This document shows positions 51,051-60,811 of a stretch of 64,000 nt of DNA, one piece after another (position 1 is the first letter of the stretch; every line of letters starts with the position of its first letter). The position numbers and the translations under genes are program-made. The DNA is from Mesorhizobium sp. J428 (GTDB taxonomy: Bacteria > Pseudomonadota > Alphaproteobacteria > Rhizobiales > Rhizobiaceae): contig NZ_JAJOMX010000001.1 in assembly GCF_024699925.1 (NCBI RefSeq), forward strand, positions 1,526,001 to 1,590,000, read 5' to 3'. The notes beneath the pieces were generated by a model. The model was given only the letters and a program-made list of their open reading frames with translations. It was not told the origin of the DNA and ran no database searches.

Positions 51051-52315
51051 GCAACTGCTCCTTCGTCGAGGCGGACCGCCAGCTCGTTGATTTCCGCCAG
51101 CGAGCGGATGCTGCGGCGGTTGACCGCCAGATGCCGACCGAGCTTCAGCGCGCGCGTCTCGCACTCGCCGCGAAGGCCCTGGTCGGCGATCTCCTCGAAA
51201 TCGGCATTGTGGGCGAGGCCGAGGATACGCCTGTGCATCTCGACGCCGGCGAAGCCCAGCATGTCGGTGAAGACATCACCCAGAACGCGCTGCAAGGCCT
51301 GTTCGGCCCCGAGCGGATCGCCCCGGTCCTCGAAGACCGAGGAGGCATAAAGCATGCCCTTGCGCTCGGTGCGCCACAGCCGGGAGAACTCGGTATGGAA
51401 GACCTGCCACGTCTCGGTGATGACGGTGAGCAGCCACGCCCGCATCCCGTCGCGCGGCTTGTCGCCCTCGTGGCCGCGGGCGGCGAAGAAGGCCATCCAG
51501 TAGTTGGCCAGCAGCATGCCAACGTCGAAGGCGATCGGTCCGTAGAAGGCGAATTCGGGGTCGATGACGCGGGTGTCGGCATCGGTGACCATGACCGAGC
51601 CGGAGTGCAGGTCGCCGTGCAGCAGGGTCTCGGCCCTGGCGGCGAAGAGGTGCTTCAGCGCCTGCGCCTCGACCTTGAGGTCGCGGTCGGCGCGCAGCTC
51701 CGCCACGATGCCGTCGAGCTCGGGGCTGGTGTGGCGGTTGAGGGGCGCCTCGAAATACGGATCGGTGAAGACGAGGTTCTCGGTGATGTCGCACAGCTCG
51801 ACATTGTCGGCGAACAGCGCGAGGTCGGCCTTGCGCTCGCGGGCGGTCATGGAGAAATCGGAGCCGCGGAACAGCGTGCGGGCCATGAACAGGCCGAGGT
51901 CCTCGGCGATGCGCGGCGGCATGCGGCCCTCGATCAGGGCGCGGCGCAGGATGACGTGGGGGCTGAGGAACTCCATGACGATGAGCGCCTGTGTCTCGTC
52001 GTAGTGGAAGACCTCCGGAACGGCGCCCTTGCCGGCCCGGGCCTCCTGCCTGGTCAGCGCATGATATTCGAAGAAGGAGCGCTTGAGCGGCAGCGGCCAG
52101 CTCTCGCCGACGAGGCGGACATAGGGCAGCGCCTGCTTGACGATGATCGAGCCGCGCTCGCCGTCGACGATGAAGACGAGATTGAGATTGCCGTCGCCGA
52201 CCTCGCGCGAGCGCCACGACGCGGGCGGCCCGATGCGGCTGGTCAAGGCGTCGATGCCGCCGAGGCGGGTCGGCAGCGTGTCTATCGTCAACGCCTGATA
52301 GGGCGCATCCGTCAT
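51047..52315 (-). CDS. mtnK: Methylthioribose kinase
   Basis: MtnK phosphorylates 5-methylthioribose at C1, the step before MtnA. The 422-aa aminoglycoside-phosphotransferase-fold protein has [37 protein letters not shown] (catalytic loop) and [17 protein letters not shown] (metal-binding DFG-equivalent). ATG 52315 is preceded by GGGGAGA. The operon is mtnK-mtnA. It is divergent from a ribose-type importer and shares the putative SorC operator at 52375-52388. Confidence 0.92.
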   Translation of the reverse strand: MTDAPYQALTIDTLPTRLGGIDALTSRIGPPASWRSREVGDGNLNLVFIVDGERGSIIVKQALPYVRLVGESWPLPLKRSFFEYHALTRQEARAGKGAVPEVFHYDETQALIVMEFLSPHVILRRALIEGRMPPRIAEDLGLFMARTLFRGSDFSMTARERKADLALFADNVELCDITENLVFTDPYFEAPLNRHTSPELDGIVAELRADRDLKVEAQALKHLFAARAETLLHGDLHSGSVMVTDADTRVIDPEFAFYGPIAFDVGMLLANYWMAFFAARGHEGDKPRDGMRAWLLTVITETWQVFHTEFSRLWRTERKGMLYASSVFEDRGDPLGAEQALQRVLGDVFTDMLGFAGVEMHRRILGLAHNADFEEIADQGLRGECETRALKLGRHLAVNRRSIRSLAEINELAVRLDEGAVA

Positions 52316-52374
52316 GATCCGTCTCCCCTGATCCTCCCATATGGAGGAGAGCGGGGGCGACGCTAGGAGCCAGA

Positions 52375-52388
52375 CTGGCAATTGTCAA
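52375..52388. promoter_or_regulatory. Putative SorC-regulator operator, mtnK / importer promoter
   Basis: CTGGCAATTGTCAA lies between the divergent mtnK and ABC ATPase genes. Thirteen bases are identical to the site upstream of the SorC regulator at 61799-61812 (TTGGCAATTGTCAA). The core is a near-palindrome (TTGRCAATTGYCAA). Confidence 0.65.
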
Positions 52389-52441
52389 TCCAGTTGACAT
52401 TTGACGGCATGGTTCGTAGCGTCATGATCCGGGAGGATCAA

Positions 52442-53953
52442 TTGCAGGGCACACCGGTCTTTGTCGTCAAAGGCTTGATGAAGTCGTTCGGCCCCAACAG
52501 GGTGCTGAAGGGCGTCGACCTTGTCTTGCATCCGGGCGAGGTGACCGTGCTGATGGGCGCCAACGGCGCCGGCAAGTCGACGCTGGTCAAGATCGTCAGC
52601 GGCATCCATGCCTCCGGCGGCGGCACGATGGAGCTGGCGGGCACGCCCTTTGCCCCTTCCACACCGGCCGAGGCCATGCGCGCCGGGGTCGTAACCGTGC
52701 ACCAGGCGATCAATGACGGCGTGGTGCCGGCGCTCGACGTCGCCTCCAACCTCACCCTCGACCGGCTGAGCGGCAAGGGCGCGCCGCTGCTCCTGAACCC
52801 GCGCCGCATCCGCCGCGAGGCGCAGGCCGTAGCCGACCGCATGGGCCTGTCGATTGATCTGACGAAAGAGGTCGCGGACCTGACGCTGGCCGACCGCCAG
52901 CTCGTCGCGATCGCCCGCGCCATGGCGCACCAGCCGAAGGTTCTGATCCTCGACGAGCCGACCTCGTCGCTGTCGTCGAGCGAGGCCGACCGGCTGTTCG
53001 CGCTGCTCGACCGGCTGCGCGCCGACGGCGTCGCCATCCTCTACATCTCGCACCGCATGTCCGACATCCGCCGCCTCGCCGACCGCATCGTCAGCCTGCG
53101 CGACGGCGCGATCGCCGGCCGGTTCGAGGACAAGCCGCTCGACTACTCCGGCGCGGTGGACGCCATGCTCGGCCGCAAGGCCGGCCACGGCACGATCGAG
53201 GCGCGGCAGGCCGGAACGCCGGTGCTCCGTGCCGAGGACCTGCGCATCGCTCCCGCCTCCCAGCCGTTCCGGCTGGAGCTCGGCGAGGGCGAGATCGTCG
53301 CCATCACCGGCCTCGTCGGCGTCGGCAAGACCGTGCTGGCCGAGACGCTGTTCGGCCTGCGCCAGCCGCTCGCCGGTCGAATGGAGCTCGACGGCAAGCC
53401 CTACGCGCCGGCCAGGCCGCTGGAGGCGATCTCCCGCGGCGTGTTCCTGGTGGCGAAGGACCGCGCCGACAGCGGCATCGTGCCGGACTTCAACCTCGCC
53501 AGGAACGTCAGCCTGCCCTTCCTCGCCCGGCTGTCCAGCTTGTCGATCGTGCGGCGCGGCGAGGAGCGGCGGCGCGCCCAGGACCAGATTTCGCAGCTCG
53601 GCATCGTCTGCCGCAGCGAAAAGGACGAGATGTCCGCGCTCTCCGGCGGCAATCAGCAGAAGGCGATGGTGGCCCGCTGGCTCGCCGAGCCGTCGCGCCT
53701 GCTCGTGCTGGACGAGCCGTTCCAGGGCGTCGACATCGCGGCCCGCCACGACATCGCCTCGAAGCTGCGCGCGACGGCGCACAACCGCGCCACGGTCCTC
53801 TTCGTCACCGAGCTGGACGAGGCACTGGAGACGGCGGACCGTATCCTGGTCATGTCGGAACACACGATCGTCGGCGAGCACATGAACCATGGCGTCGACA
53901 TGGACCGGCTCCTCGCAGAGGTCGCCGGGCGCGGCCTGCGCGGAGCCGCCTGA
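52442..53953 (+). CDS. Ribose-type ABC importer ATPase with two NBDs
   Basis: This 503-aa sugar-class double ATPase has NBD1 [23 protein letters not shown] and LILDEPTSSLSS, and NBD2 GLVGVGKTV, LSGGNQQKAMVARW and LVLDEPFQGVDIAA. TTG 52442 follows GGGAGGA at ideal spacing and is preferred; ATG 52424 lacks a ribosome site. With the permease and binding protein it forms a pentose-type importer that, from its neighbours, may carry methylthioribose or 5-deoxyribose. Confidence 0.9.
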   Translation: MQGTPVFVVKGLMKSFGPNRVLKGVDLVLHPGEVTVLMGANGAGKSTLVKIVSGIHASGGGTMELAGTPFAPSTPAEAMRAGVVTVHQAINDGVVPALDVASNLTLDRLSGKGAPLLLNPRRIRREAQAVADRMGLSIDLTKEVADLTLADRQLVAIARAMAHQPKVLILDEPTSSLSSSEADRLFALLDRLRADGVAILYISHRMSDIRRLADRIVSLRDGAIAGRFEDKPLDYSGAVDAMLGRKAGHGTIEARQAGTPVLRAEDLRIAPASQPFRLELGEGEIVAITGLVGVGKTVLAETLFGLRQPLAGRMELDGKPYAPARPLEAISRGVFLVAKDRADSGIVPDFNLARNVSLPFLARLSSLSIVRRGEERRRAQDQISQLGIVCRSEKDEMSALSGGNQQKAMVARWLAEPSRLLVLDEPFQGVDIAARHDIASKLRATAHNRATVLFVTELDEALETADRILVMSEHTIVGEHMNHGVDMDRLLAEVAGRGLRGAA

Positions 53954-53975
53954 TGAAGATATCGGAGACTGCCCC

Positions 53976-54972
53976 TTGACCCTGCGCGACCTCGCCATCC
54001 GGGTACGGCTTCCTGGCGCTGCTGGCCGGGCTGGTGATCTTCTTCTCGTTCTCGACGAGCGGCTTCACCTCGCCGCAGGCGGCCGTCTTCATCCTGCAGT
54101 CCGTGTCGCTGACCGGCATCCTGGCGCTCGGCGTGACCGCGACGCTGGTCGTCGGCGGCTTCGATCTCTCGATCGGCTCGATCGCCACCAGCGCGATGAT
54201 GGCGGCGGCCTATGTCATGGTGGTGCTGGAGCAGAACGCGCTGGTGGCCGTGCTCGTCTGCCTCGCCATCGGCGCGCTGGTCGGGCTGATCAACGGCATC
54301 ATCATCTGCTACCTGCGCGTGCCCGACCTCCTGGCAACGCTGGGCATGATGTTCCTGCTGATTGGCCTGCAGCGCATCCCGACCGAAGGCCGCTCGATCG
54401 CGGCCGGGATGACGATGCCGGACGGCTCCACGGCGACCGGCCAGTTCGACCCGGCCTTCCTAGCGCTCGGCCGCCACCGCTTCGACTTCATCCTGCCGAA
54501 CCTGGTGCCGGCGTCGGTCGTGGTGCTGATCGTGCTTGCGGTGCTGATCTGGTTCTTCCTCGAATACACCCGCTTTGGCCGGCTGATGTATGCGGTGGGA
54601 TCCAACGCACGCGCCGCGGAGTTCGCCGGCGCCCCGGTGAAGGCCTACAAGATCTGGGCCTACATCATCTCCGGCGTCTTCGCTTCCATCGGCGGAATCC
54701 TGCTCGCAGCGCGGCTGGGACGCGGCGATATCGCCTCGGGGAACAATCTTCTCCTCGACGCGGTGGCGGCGGCACTGATCGGCTACGCGGTGCTCGGAGC
54801 TTCGAAGCCGAATGCTTTCGGCACGGCCGTCGGGGCGCTATTCGTCGGCGTGCTGCTGCAGGGCCTCACCATGATGAACGTGCCCTACTACACGCAGGAT
54901 TTCATCAAGGGCGCGGTGCTGGTCGTCGCGCTCGTATTCACCTTCTCGCTGTCGGGTCGGACCGCCCGGTAG
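53976..54972 (+). CDS. Ribose-type ABC permease, with a frameshift near the start
   Basis: The permease (BPD_transp_2, RbsC-like) has FSTSGFTSPQAAVFILQSVS, VGGFDLSIGSIATSAMMAA and YAVGSNARAAEFAGAPVKAY. The first codons (TTG 53976, reading TLRDLAIR) and the rest (YGFLALLAGL onward) are in different frames; one extra G at 54001-54003 in GGGTACGG is responsible. Corrected length is 331 aa. An ATG at 53953, overlapping the ATPase stop, would be the natural start but would need a second missing base near 53972. Multiple spans are present; the sugar preference is unknown. Confidence 0.88.
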
Positions 54973-55009
54973 CCGTCGTTCAAACCAGGTCTCAGGTGGA
55001 GGAAACATA

Positions 55010-56061
55010 ATGATCACCCGCAGGACATTCTCCAAGTTCGGACTGGCGCTCGCCGCCGGCTCGGCCCTTCTCGGCATGCCCGCGTTTGCGCAGGACAGGC
55101 CGGCACCCTTCGACAAGCCCGGCGACGTGAAGATCGCGCTGGTGCGGTACTTTCGACCGGCGACTTCTTCCAGGCCTATCTCGCCGGCGTCGAGTCCCAG
55201 GCCAAGGCACTTGGCGTGCAGCTGCAAGTGTTCGACAGCCGCCAGGACGCCGCCCTCCAGGCGGACATGGTCGACCAGGCGATCGCGCTCGGCGTGCAGG
55301 GCATCATCATCCAGCACGGACTGACGGAATCGATGAAGGAAGCCGCCCAGCGCGCGGTCGACGCCGGCATCAAGGTCGTCGCCTTCGACGTCAACGTCGA
55401 GAACGAGAAGATCCCGCAGATCGAGCAGTCGGACCGCGACCTCGCCCGCCTGGCGCTGGAGCAGGCGATCAAGGACAATGGCGAAAGCTGGAAGGCGGGC
55501 TATGTCTACGTCGCCGGCATCGCGCCTCTCGACCGCCGCAACGAGACCTGGGTCGAGTTCAAGAAGAAGTATCCGGGCATCAACGAGGTGGCCATGTTCG
55601 GCACGCTCGACAACCCGATCGCCAACTCCGTCGCCAACCAGGCCCGCTCGGTCGTCTCGGCCAATCCGGACATCACCGTCATGTTCGCCCCCTATGACGA
55701 GTTCGCCAAGGGCGTGAAGATCGCGGTCGACGAGGCCGGCCTGTCCTCCTCGGTGAAGATCTACTCGGCCGACATCTCGACCGCCGACATTTCGGCGATG
55801 CGCGAAGCCGGCAGCGCCTGGGCCGCGACCGCGGCGACCAACCCGGCCGTAGTCGGCCAAGTCTCGGTGCGCGCGCTGGCGCAGCTTCTGGCGGGCGAGG
55901 ACCCGGGCAAGAGCGTGATCGTCCCGCCGACCCTGATCACCCAGAAGGACCTGAACGACAACGACATCAAGAACATGGAAGAGCTGTCGGCCAAGCTGCC
56001 GCAGTTCGCCCATGCCGACGTCGCCATGCCGGCCTGGATGCCGAACCCGAACGCGAAGTGA
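55010..56061 (+). CDS. Ribose-type periplasmic binding protein, with a frameshift
   Basis: This is a type I periplasmic sugar-binding protein with signal MITRRTFSKFGLALAAGSAL (possible twin-arginine leader, RRTFSKFG) ending LGMPAFAQ. The part up to KIALVRY and the part from TGDFFQAYLAGVESQAKALG lie in different frames; one base is missing right after GTAC at 55147-55150, where a Tyr-Leu-Ser-Thr is expected. The corrected protein is 350 aa. Ligand-pocket features include AFDVNVENEKIPQIEQSDRD and MFAPYDEFAKGVKIAVDEAG. A strong terminator follows. Confidence 0.9.
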
Positions 56062-56082
56062 TCGGTCTGCACTGCTGATCAG

Positions 56083-56115
56083 GGACCTGGCAGCGATGCC
56101 AGGTCCTTTTCTTTT
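56083..56115 (+). terminator. Rho-independent terminator after the importer operon
   Basis: A perfect 10-bp stem GGACCTGGCA / TGCCAGGTCC with a GCGA loop is followed by TTTTCTTTT. It closes the ATPase-permease-binding protein operon. Confidence 0.95.
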
Positions 56116-56198
56116 GCGTGACTGACGTCACAGTCGCGCACGAGGGCGTGGGATAATACCGCCGGACCGGTCACACGCGTCCGGCGCCGAAGGCTGGA

Positions 56199-57905
56199 AT
56201 GTCGATGCCCATGACTGACGACCTTTCAGATATCATCGACCGGATCTACGACGTTGCCGTCGATCCGATCCGGTTCGAGGAAATGCTGGACAGCTGGGAG
56301 CCGCGGCTGTCGCGCCAACGGCGGATTGCGGAAAGACGGGGCTGGGCGGTCGTCGTCGACGAAGTCGAGCAACATATCCGGCGCGCCGACACGCTGCTGA
56401 ACCAGTTCATCCGCGACGATCCAAGCCGCCGGGGACCGCTCGACACGCAGGTGAGCGCCTTTCTCGTCGGCCCCGACATGACGATCGTCGATGCCAACAG
56501 CATCGCCGCGACTGCGCTGTCTGCCTCGCCGGCCGAAAGGCTGGATTGCCTGCCGCTCGACGCCGCCGATACGGAGCGGCTTCGGAGCGTGGTGCGACGT
56601 ACCCTGCGCGACGGCGAGGCCAAGCCGTCCCTGCTGCGCTTCAACCTGACGGGACACGAGCGTTCGATCGTCTTTCACGTCTCGCCCCGTGCGACTCCCG
56701 ACGGTCTGCTGGCGTTGATCAGGGCGACTGAGCTCGGTTGGCCGGAGCATCTGACTCATGCAATGCGCGAGGCATTCGCACTCTCGGCCGCCGAGATCGA
56801 GATCGTGCGCGCGCTGGCGGAAGGCCGGTCGCTGAAGGTCATTGCGGACCTGCGCGGGAGGTCGCTGGCTACCGTTCGCACCCAGGTCGCGGCGATCCTT
56901 GCGAAGACCGACACGCATTCGCAGACCGAACTGGTGCGGATCACGCTGGGGCTGATGGATGTGATCGGCCCGCCGACGACGGAGACGAAGGGCGGGGAGC
57001 CGCCGCAGCTCGCGGAAATACCGTTCCACACGATGAACATGCCGGATGGGCGGCGGTATGACTGGATCGAGTTCGGCGCACCCGGCGGTCGCCCTCTCCT
57101 CTTCCTGCCCCTCGACTATGGCTTCATCCGCTGGCCGGCGAGTGCCGAGGCGGCTGCCGCCGAGCGCAACATCCGCGTCGTCGTTCCAGTGCGCGCCGGG
57201 TATGGCCGCTCCGCGCCGCAGCCGAAAGTCGCCAATTACACAGACGCCACCGCCGCCGACCTGGAGCGCCTCCTGAAACAGGTCAACATCCGCCAATGCA
57301 CCGTGCTCGCGCTCGGCTCAGACATCCGCTTCGCCGTGGCGCTCGCCAATGCCGCGCCAGGACTTGTCCGAGGAATTTTCGGATGCTCGGCTGACCTGCC
57401 GGTGACCGACATCAAGCAATATGAGCGGATGCACAAGTGGCATCGCTTCACCCAGGCCAATGCCCGCTATGCCCCCAGGCTGATGCATTTCATCCTGAAG
57501 GCAGGTTTTGCCCTGGCGCGAAGAATGGGCAAGGACGCATTCTTCCGCCGCATCAATGCCGGGTCCCCGGCCGATCTCGCGGCCTTCGACGATCCAGAGA
57601 TCCGTGAGGCGATCCTGGTCGGATCGACGGTATCCCTGAGTCCGGATCATTCGGCACACGAGGCCGTGGCGCGCGAATGTATCGACAGCGAGATCGACTG
57701 GTCGGATCGCCTTCGCACCTGCACGGTCCCGATCCGCCTGCTTCAAGGCGCGGACGATCCCCAGGCCCATCCAGACACAGTGCGCGAGTGGCAACAGTCT
57801 TTTCCTAACCTCGACATCGAGATCGTCGAGGACGCCGGCCAGCTTCTGTTCTTCCAGCATTGGCGCCGGGTTCTGGCAGAGCTCGAGTGCTACCTGCCCC
57901 ATTGA
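56199..57905 (+). CDS. LuxR-HTH protein fused to a degenerate alpha/beta hydrolase
   Basis: This 568-aa protein has an unusual layout. Residues about 80-178 look like a PAS-type sensor (VSAFLVGPDMTIVDANSIAA). Residues about 192-240 are a LuxR/GerE helix-turn-helix (FALSAAEIEIVRALAEGRSL, then KVIADLRGRSLATVRTQVAA). Residues about 275-568 form an alpha/beta-hydrolase fold. The hydrolase site is altered: the nucleophile elbow reads ALGSDIRF (S374) instead of GxSxG, and the position of the catalytic His is Gln548 (EDAGQLLFF). The fold is therefore probably a ligand sensor, not an enzyme. It lies between the two halves of the methylthioribose-type locus. Confidence 0.85.
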   Translation: MSMPMTDDLSDIIDRIYDVAVDPIRFEEMLDSWEPRLSRQRRIAERRGWAVVVDEVEQHIRRADTLLNQFIRDDPSRRGPLDTQVSAFLVGPDMTIVDANSIAATALSASPAERLDCLPLDAADTERLRSVVRRTLRDGEAKPSLLRFNLTGHERSIVFHVSPRATPDGLLALIRATELGWPEHLTHAMREAFALSAAEIEIVRALAEGRSLKVIADLRGRSLATVRTQVAAILAKTDTHSQTELVRITLGLMDVIGPPTTETKGGEPPQLAEIPFHTMNMPDGRRYDWIEFGAPGGRPLLFLPLDYGFIRWPASAEAAAAERNIRVVVPVRAGYGRSAPQPKVANYTDATAADLERLLKQVNIRQCTVLALGSDIRFAVALANAAPGLVRGIFGCSADLPVTDIKQYERMHKWHRFTQANARYAPRLMHFILKAGFALARRMGKDAFFRRINAGSPADLAAFDDPEIREAILVGSTVSLSPDHSAHEAVARECIDSEIDWSDRLRTCTVPIRLLQGADDPQAHPDTVREWQQSFPNLDIEIVEDAGQLLFFQHWRRVLAELECYLPH

Positions 57906-57908
57906 TCG

Positions 57909-58531
57909 TCAAACGAACGTCATCGAGACAGCCATGACGATCAGGATCGCCCCCGTAACGACCTCGATCTGACGCGACGACCGACCTACCAGCGAAAGCA
58001 CTGCCGGGCGGGACAAGAGCACGGCCAGGAGCCCGAACCAGGACAGCGCCATCAGGAAGACGCTGGCCGGCAGGAAGGATGGCATCGTGCCGCCATCCAT
58101 GGCCCCGCGTGCCGTCAGCGCGACGCTGGAGAAGAACGCAAAGGTCAGGGGATTGGTAACTGCTGTCACCAGCCCGATCAGGAAGTGGCGACCGCAGGGC
58201 TCCGATGCCGTGATTTTGTCTATGCGAGGCAGGAGAGCCTTTCGCAGCGCTCTGAACCCGACAGTCAGAAGGACGAGCGTGCAGACAACACGTCCGACTT
58301 CGGCGACGAAGTCGGACTGCGGCAGCAGTTCGCTTGCCTGCAATGCGAGAAACAGGAGAAGTGCGGCACCGCTTGCCACGCCGATAGAGCTGAGGATGCC
58401 TGCGCTGCGCGAACCGGTGAGGCTGGCGCTCAGAACGACCGCGAAACTTGGCCCAGTACTGCCAGCATCGCCGCGTAACTCAGCCCGAATTCGGAAAGTC
58501 CAGCCGGAAGCCAGCCAGCCAATGTCGACAT
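57909..58531 (-). CDS. LysE-family exporter, with a frameshift
   Basis: This amino acid/metabolite exporter would be 207 aa. It starts at ATG 58531 after GAGGA (STLAGWLPAGLSEFGLSYAA), and the frame breaks at 58455/58456. The expected family motif ML-AVPGPSFAVVL requires one extra C after GTA (GTACCTGGG); only GTACTGGG is present. The downstream part contains SGAALLLFLALQASELL and LIGLVTAVTNPLTFAFFSSV with several membrane spans. The GTAC position suggests a base-calling error. Its substrate is unknown. Confidence 0.85.
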
Positions 58532-58722
58532 GTCTTGTCCTCGCCGCATCATTCGACGGACGAACATGTCGGGCACTCCGCGCCGCTGCATCATGCAATT
58601 GATGTATCGGCCACTAAGGCAATCCGGGCGCCGCTTGGCGGCTCGCTGCCCGGACTGCATTATCCTTCATGCACGTCGCAACCGTCTATTGACGCGCCGT
58701 AAGCGCATGAACTGTGAAGTAT

Positions 58723-60777
58723 CTAACGCAGCGTCGCGGCGATATTCCCCCCATCGACCGTCGTCACGTCCGCCGTCGTCCGCTCCGCCAGCGCGTGGTG
58801 CAGGAAGGCCTGCGCCACGTGGTCGGCGGTCACTTCCTGGCCGAGCAGGTTGCCGGACATGTAGTCCTTCTCCGACAGGCCGCGGGCGGTGGAGCGGCTG
58901 GCGATCATCGCGTCGGTGAGCAGGCCCGAGCGGATGCGGTCGGCGTTGACGGCGTTGGAACGCACGCCAATCGAGCCGTAGTCCAGCGCATACTGGCGCG
59001 ACAGGAACAACGTCGCCGCCTTGGGCAGGCCATAGGCGCCGAACTTCGGGCCGGGATTGATCGCCTGCTTGGACGTGTTGAAGAGCAGGCAGCCACCCGT
59101 GCCCTGCTGCTTGAAGATGCGCACCGCGTTCTGCGCCACGGACTGGTGGGCGAAGAAGTTGAGCTCGAAGCTCTTGCGCAACAGCGCGTCGTCGATGTCG
59201 CCGATCGCGCCCTCGAAGGCGGCACCCGCATTGGAGACGATGATGTCGACGCCGCCATAGGTGGCGACCGCCTTGTCGAAGGCGGCGCGGACCTCGGCCG
59301 GCTTGGTCACATCCGCGCCGACGCCGATGGAAGCATTGCCGGCAGCCTTGGCGACCTCCTTGGCCTTTGCTTCGTCGAGGTCCACCACGACCACATGTGC
59401 GCCATTGGCCGCGAAGAGCTTTGCGGTCGCCGCGCCGATCGCGCCGGCCCCACCGGTGACCAGCATCACTTGCCCCGTCAGCGGTTTCGGCTTGTTGCCG
59501 GCCAGCTTGGCCTGTTCCAGCGACCAGTATTCGAGCTCGAACAGGTCGGACTTGGCGAGCGGACGGAAATCGCCGATCGCCTCCGCGCCGCGCACCGCGT
59601 CCATCCACGCCTCGGCGACATCCGAAGCGATCTTCGCATCCTTCAGCGTGCGGCCGTGGCCGAAGATGCCGACGCCCGGAACGAGGCTGAGGCGAGGCAT
59701 CGGATCGAGCATGGTGCGCTTGACGTCGTCGCGGGCATCGTTGGTGCGGAAGTAGTCGGTGTATTCGGCGACATAGGCCGCCACCTTCTCGCGGATCGCC
59801 TTCGGATAATTCGCGTCGCCGGCGGCGGGCGGCGGCAGCACCATCGGGCCGGTCTTGATGCGGATAGAGAGGTCGGGGGTCGACACGCCGCGATCAGCCA
59901 ACCGCTGCAGATCGGCATTGGCGAGGAAGTCGAGGATCGCCGGCGAGGTGCGGAAGTCCGAGATCATGCGGTCGAAGCGCCCTTCGCCGAGATCGACGGC
60001 GACCGCGCCGCGCAGCGAGGAGGCGATGTCCGCCGCGGAAGCGAGCGAGGCCGGCAGTGCGGCTCTCTTCGCGGGCGGCTTGCCGTTCCTGGCAACATAG
60101 TCCTCGGCGACCGTGACCCAGTGGATCATCCGGTCATAGGCCTCCTTCGCGGTCTCGGCGAAGGTGAAGATGCCGTGCTTGTCGAGGATCAGGCCTTCGA
60201 CGGAGGTGTCTTTCTCGAACACCTCGGCCGCCGCCTTGGCGAGGTCGAAGCCCGGCTTGATGTAGGGTACGTAGCCCATTTTCGCGCCGAAGACCTTGGC
60301 GATCGTCTCGACGCTGTCGGTGCCCTGGTCGACGATGGCGAGCACGGCGGTCGAATGGGTGTGGTCGACGAATTTGTGCGGCAGGAAGGCATGCAGCAGC
60401 GTTTCGACAGAAGGATTAGGAGAGGACGGGTCGATCAGGTTGGCGCGCTGCAGCGCGACCATGTCCTCGTCGGACAGCACGTCCTTCGCACGCGCCTTGA
60501 GCAGGGGCGCCATCTTCACTGCCGGCAGGCCGGCCGGCTCGATGACCGCCATGTCCCAGCCGGAGCCCTTGACGTGCAGCACGTCGTAGGTGTCGCCCAC
60601 CAGATCGGTCGCGGTGGCCTTCACCGACGTGTTGCCGCCGCCGTGGAGCACCAGCTTCGGCTCGCCGCCGAGCAGCCGGGTCGTGTAGACACGCAGCGCC
60701 AGATCGCGCCCGACGCCCTTGGCGGCATATTCGCCGACGAGACGCTCGGCTTCCTGGTCGTTCCAGAGGTTCTTCAT
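58723..60777 (-). CDS. Bifunctional class II aldolase / short-chain dehydrogenase (RhaD-like)
   Basis: This 684-aa fusion has the layout of rhizobial rhamnose RhaD. The N-terminal class II aldolase (about 1-235) has LHGGGNTSVK and zinc ligands H139, H141 (DHTHS) and H201 (DKHGIF). The C-terminal SDR (about 435-684) has NAD-binding TGGAGAIG (441-448) and catalytic S569, Y582 and K586 (YGLPK). By family analogy it splits a ketose-1-phosphate into DHAP and an aldehyde and then oxidises the aldehyde. ATG 60777 is used. It is downstream of the SorC regulator in one operon that shares an operator with mtnK. The product of MtnA would be a fitting substrate; rhamnulose-type sugars are the alternative. 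Confidence 0.92.
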   Translation of the reverse strand: MKNLWNDQEAERLVGEYAAKGVGRDLALRVYTTRLLGGEPKLVLHGGGNTSVKATATDLVGDTYDVLHVKGSGWDMAVIEPAGLPAVKMAPLLKARAKDVLSDEDMVALQRANLIDPSSPNPSVETLLHAFLPHKFVDHTHSTAVLAIVDQGTDSVETIAKVFGAKMGYVPYIKPGFDLAKAAAEVFEKDTSVEGLILDKHGIFTFAETAKEAYDRMIHWVTVAEDYVARNGKPPAKRAALPASLASAADIASSLRGAVAVDLGEGRFDRMISDFRTSPAILDFLANADLQRLADRGVSTPDLSIRIKTGPMVLPPPAAGDANYPKAIREKVAAYVAEYTDYFRTNDARDDVKRTMLDPMPRLSLVPGVGIFGHGRTLKDAKIASDVAEAWMDAVRGAEAIGDFRPLAKSDLFELEYWSLEQAKLAGNKPKPLTGQVMLVTGGAGAIGAATAKLFAANGAHVVVVDLDEAKAKEVAKAAGNASIGVGADVTKPAEVRAAFDKAVATYGGVDIIVSNAGAAFEGAIGDIDDALLRKSFELNFFAHQSVAQNAVRIFKQQGTGGCLLFNTSKQAINPGPKFGAYGLPKAATLFLSRQYALDYGSIGVRSNAVNADRIRSGLLTDAMIASRSTARGLSEKDYMSGNLLGQEVTADHVAQAFLHHALAERTTADVTTVDGGNIAATLR

Positions 60778-60811
60778 TGCAGTCTTCCGTATTGCGATGA
60801 GTGATGACCGG

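Noticed and set aside
50277..51350. Plus-strand gene over mtnA
   Set aside because: It is a shadow frame; MtnA on the minus strand has catalytic motifs and a full family match after one base is corrected.
52442..60777. L-rhamnose catabolic locus
   Set aside because: The aldolase/dehydrogenase resembles RhaD, but the kinase and isomerase are MtnK and MtnA, there is no mutarotase, and only one permease is present. Rhamnose is kept as a lesser alternative.
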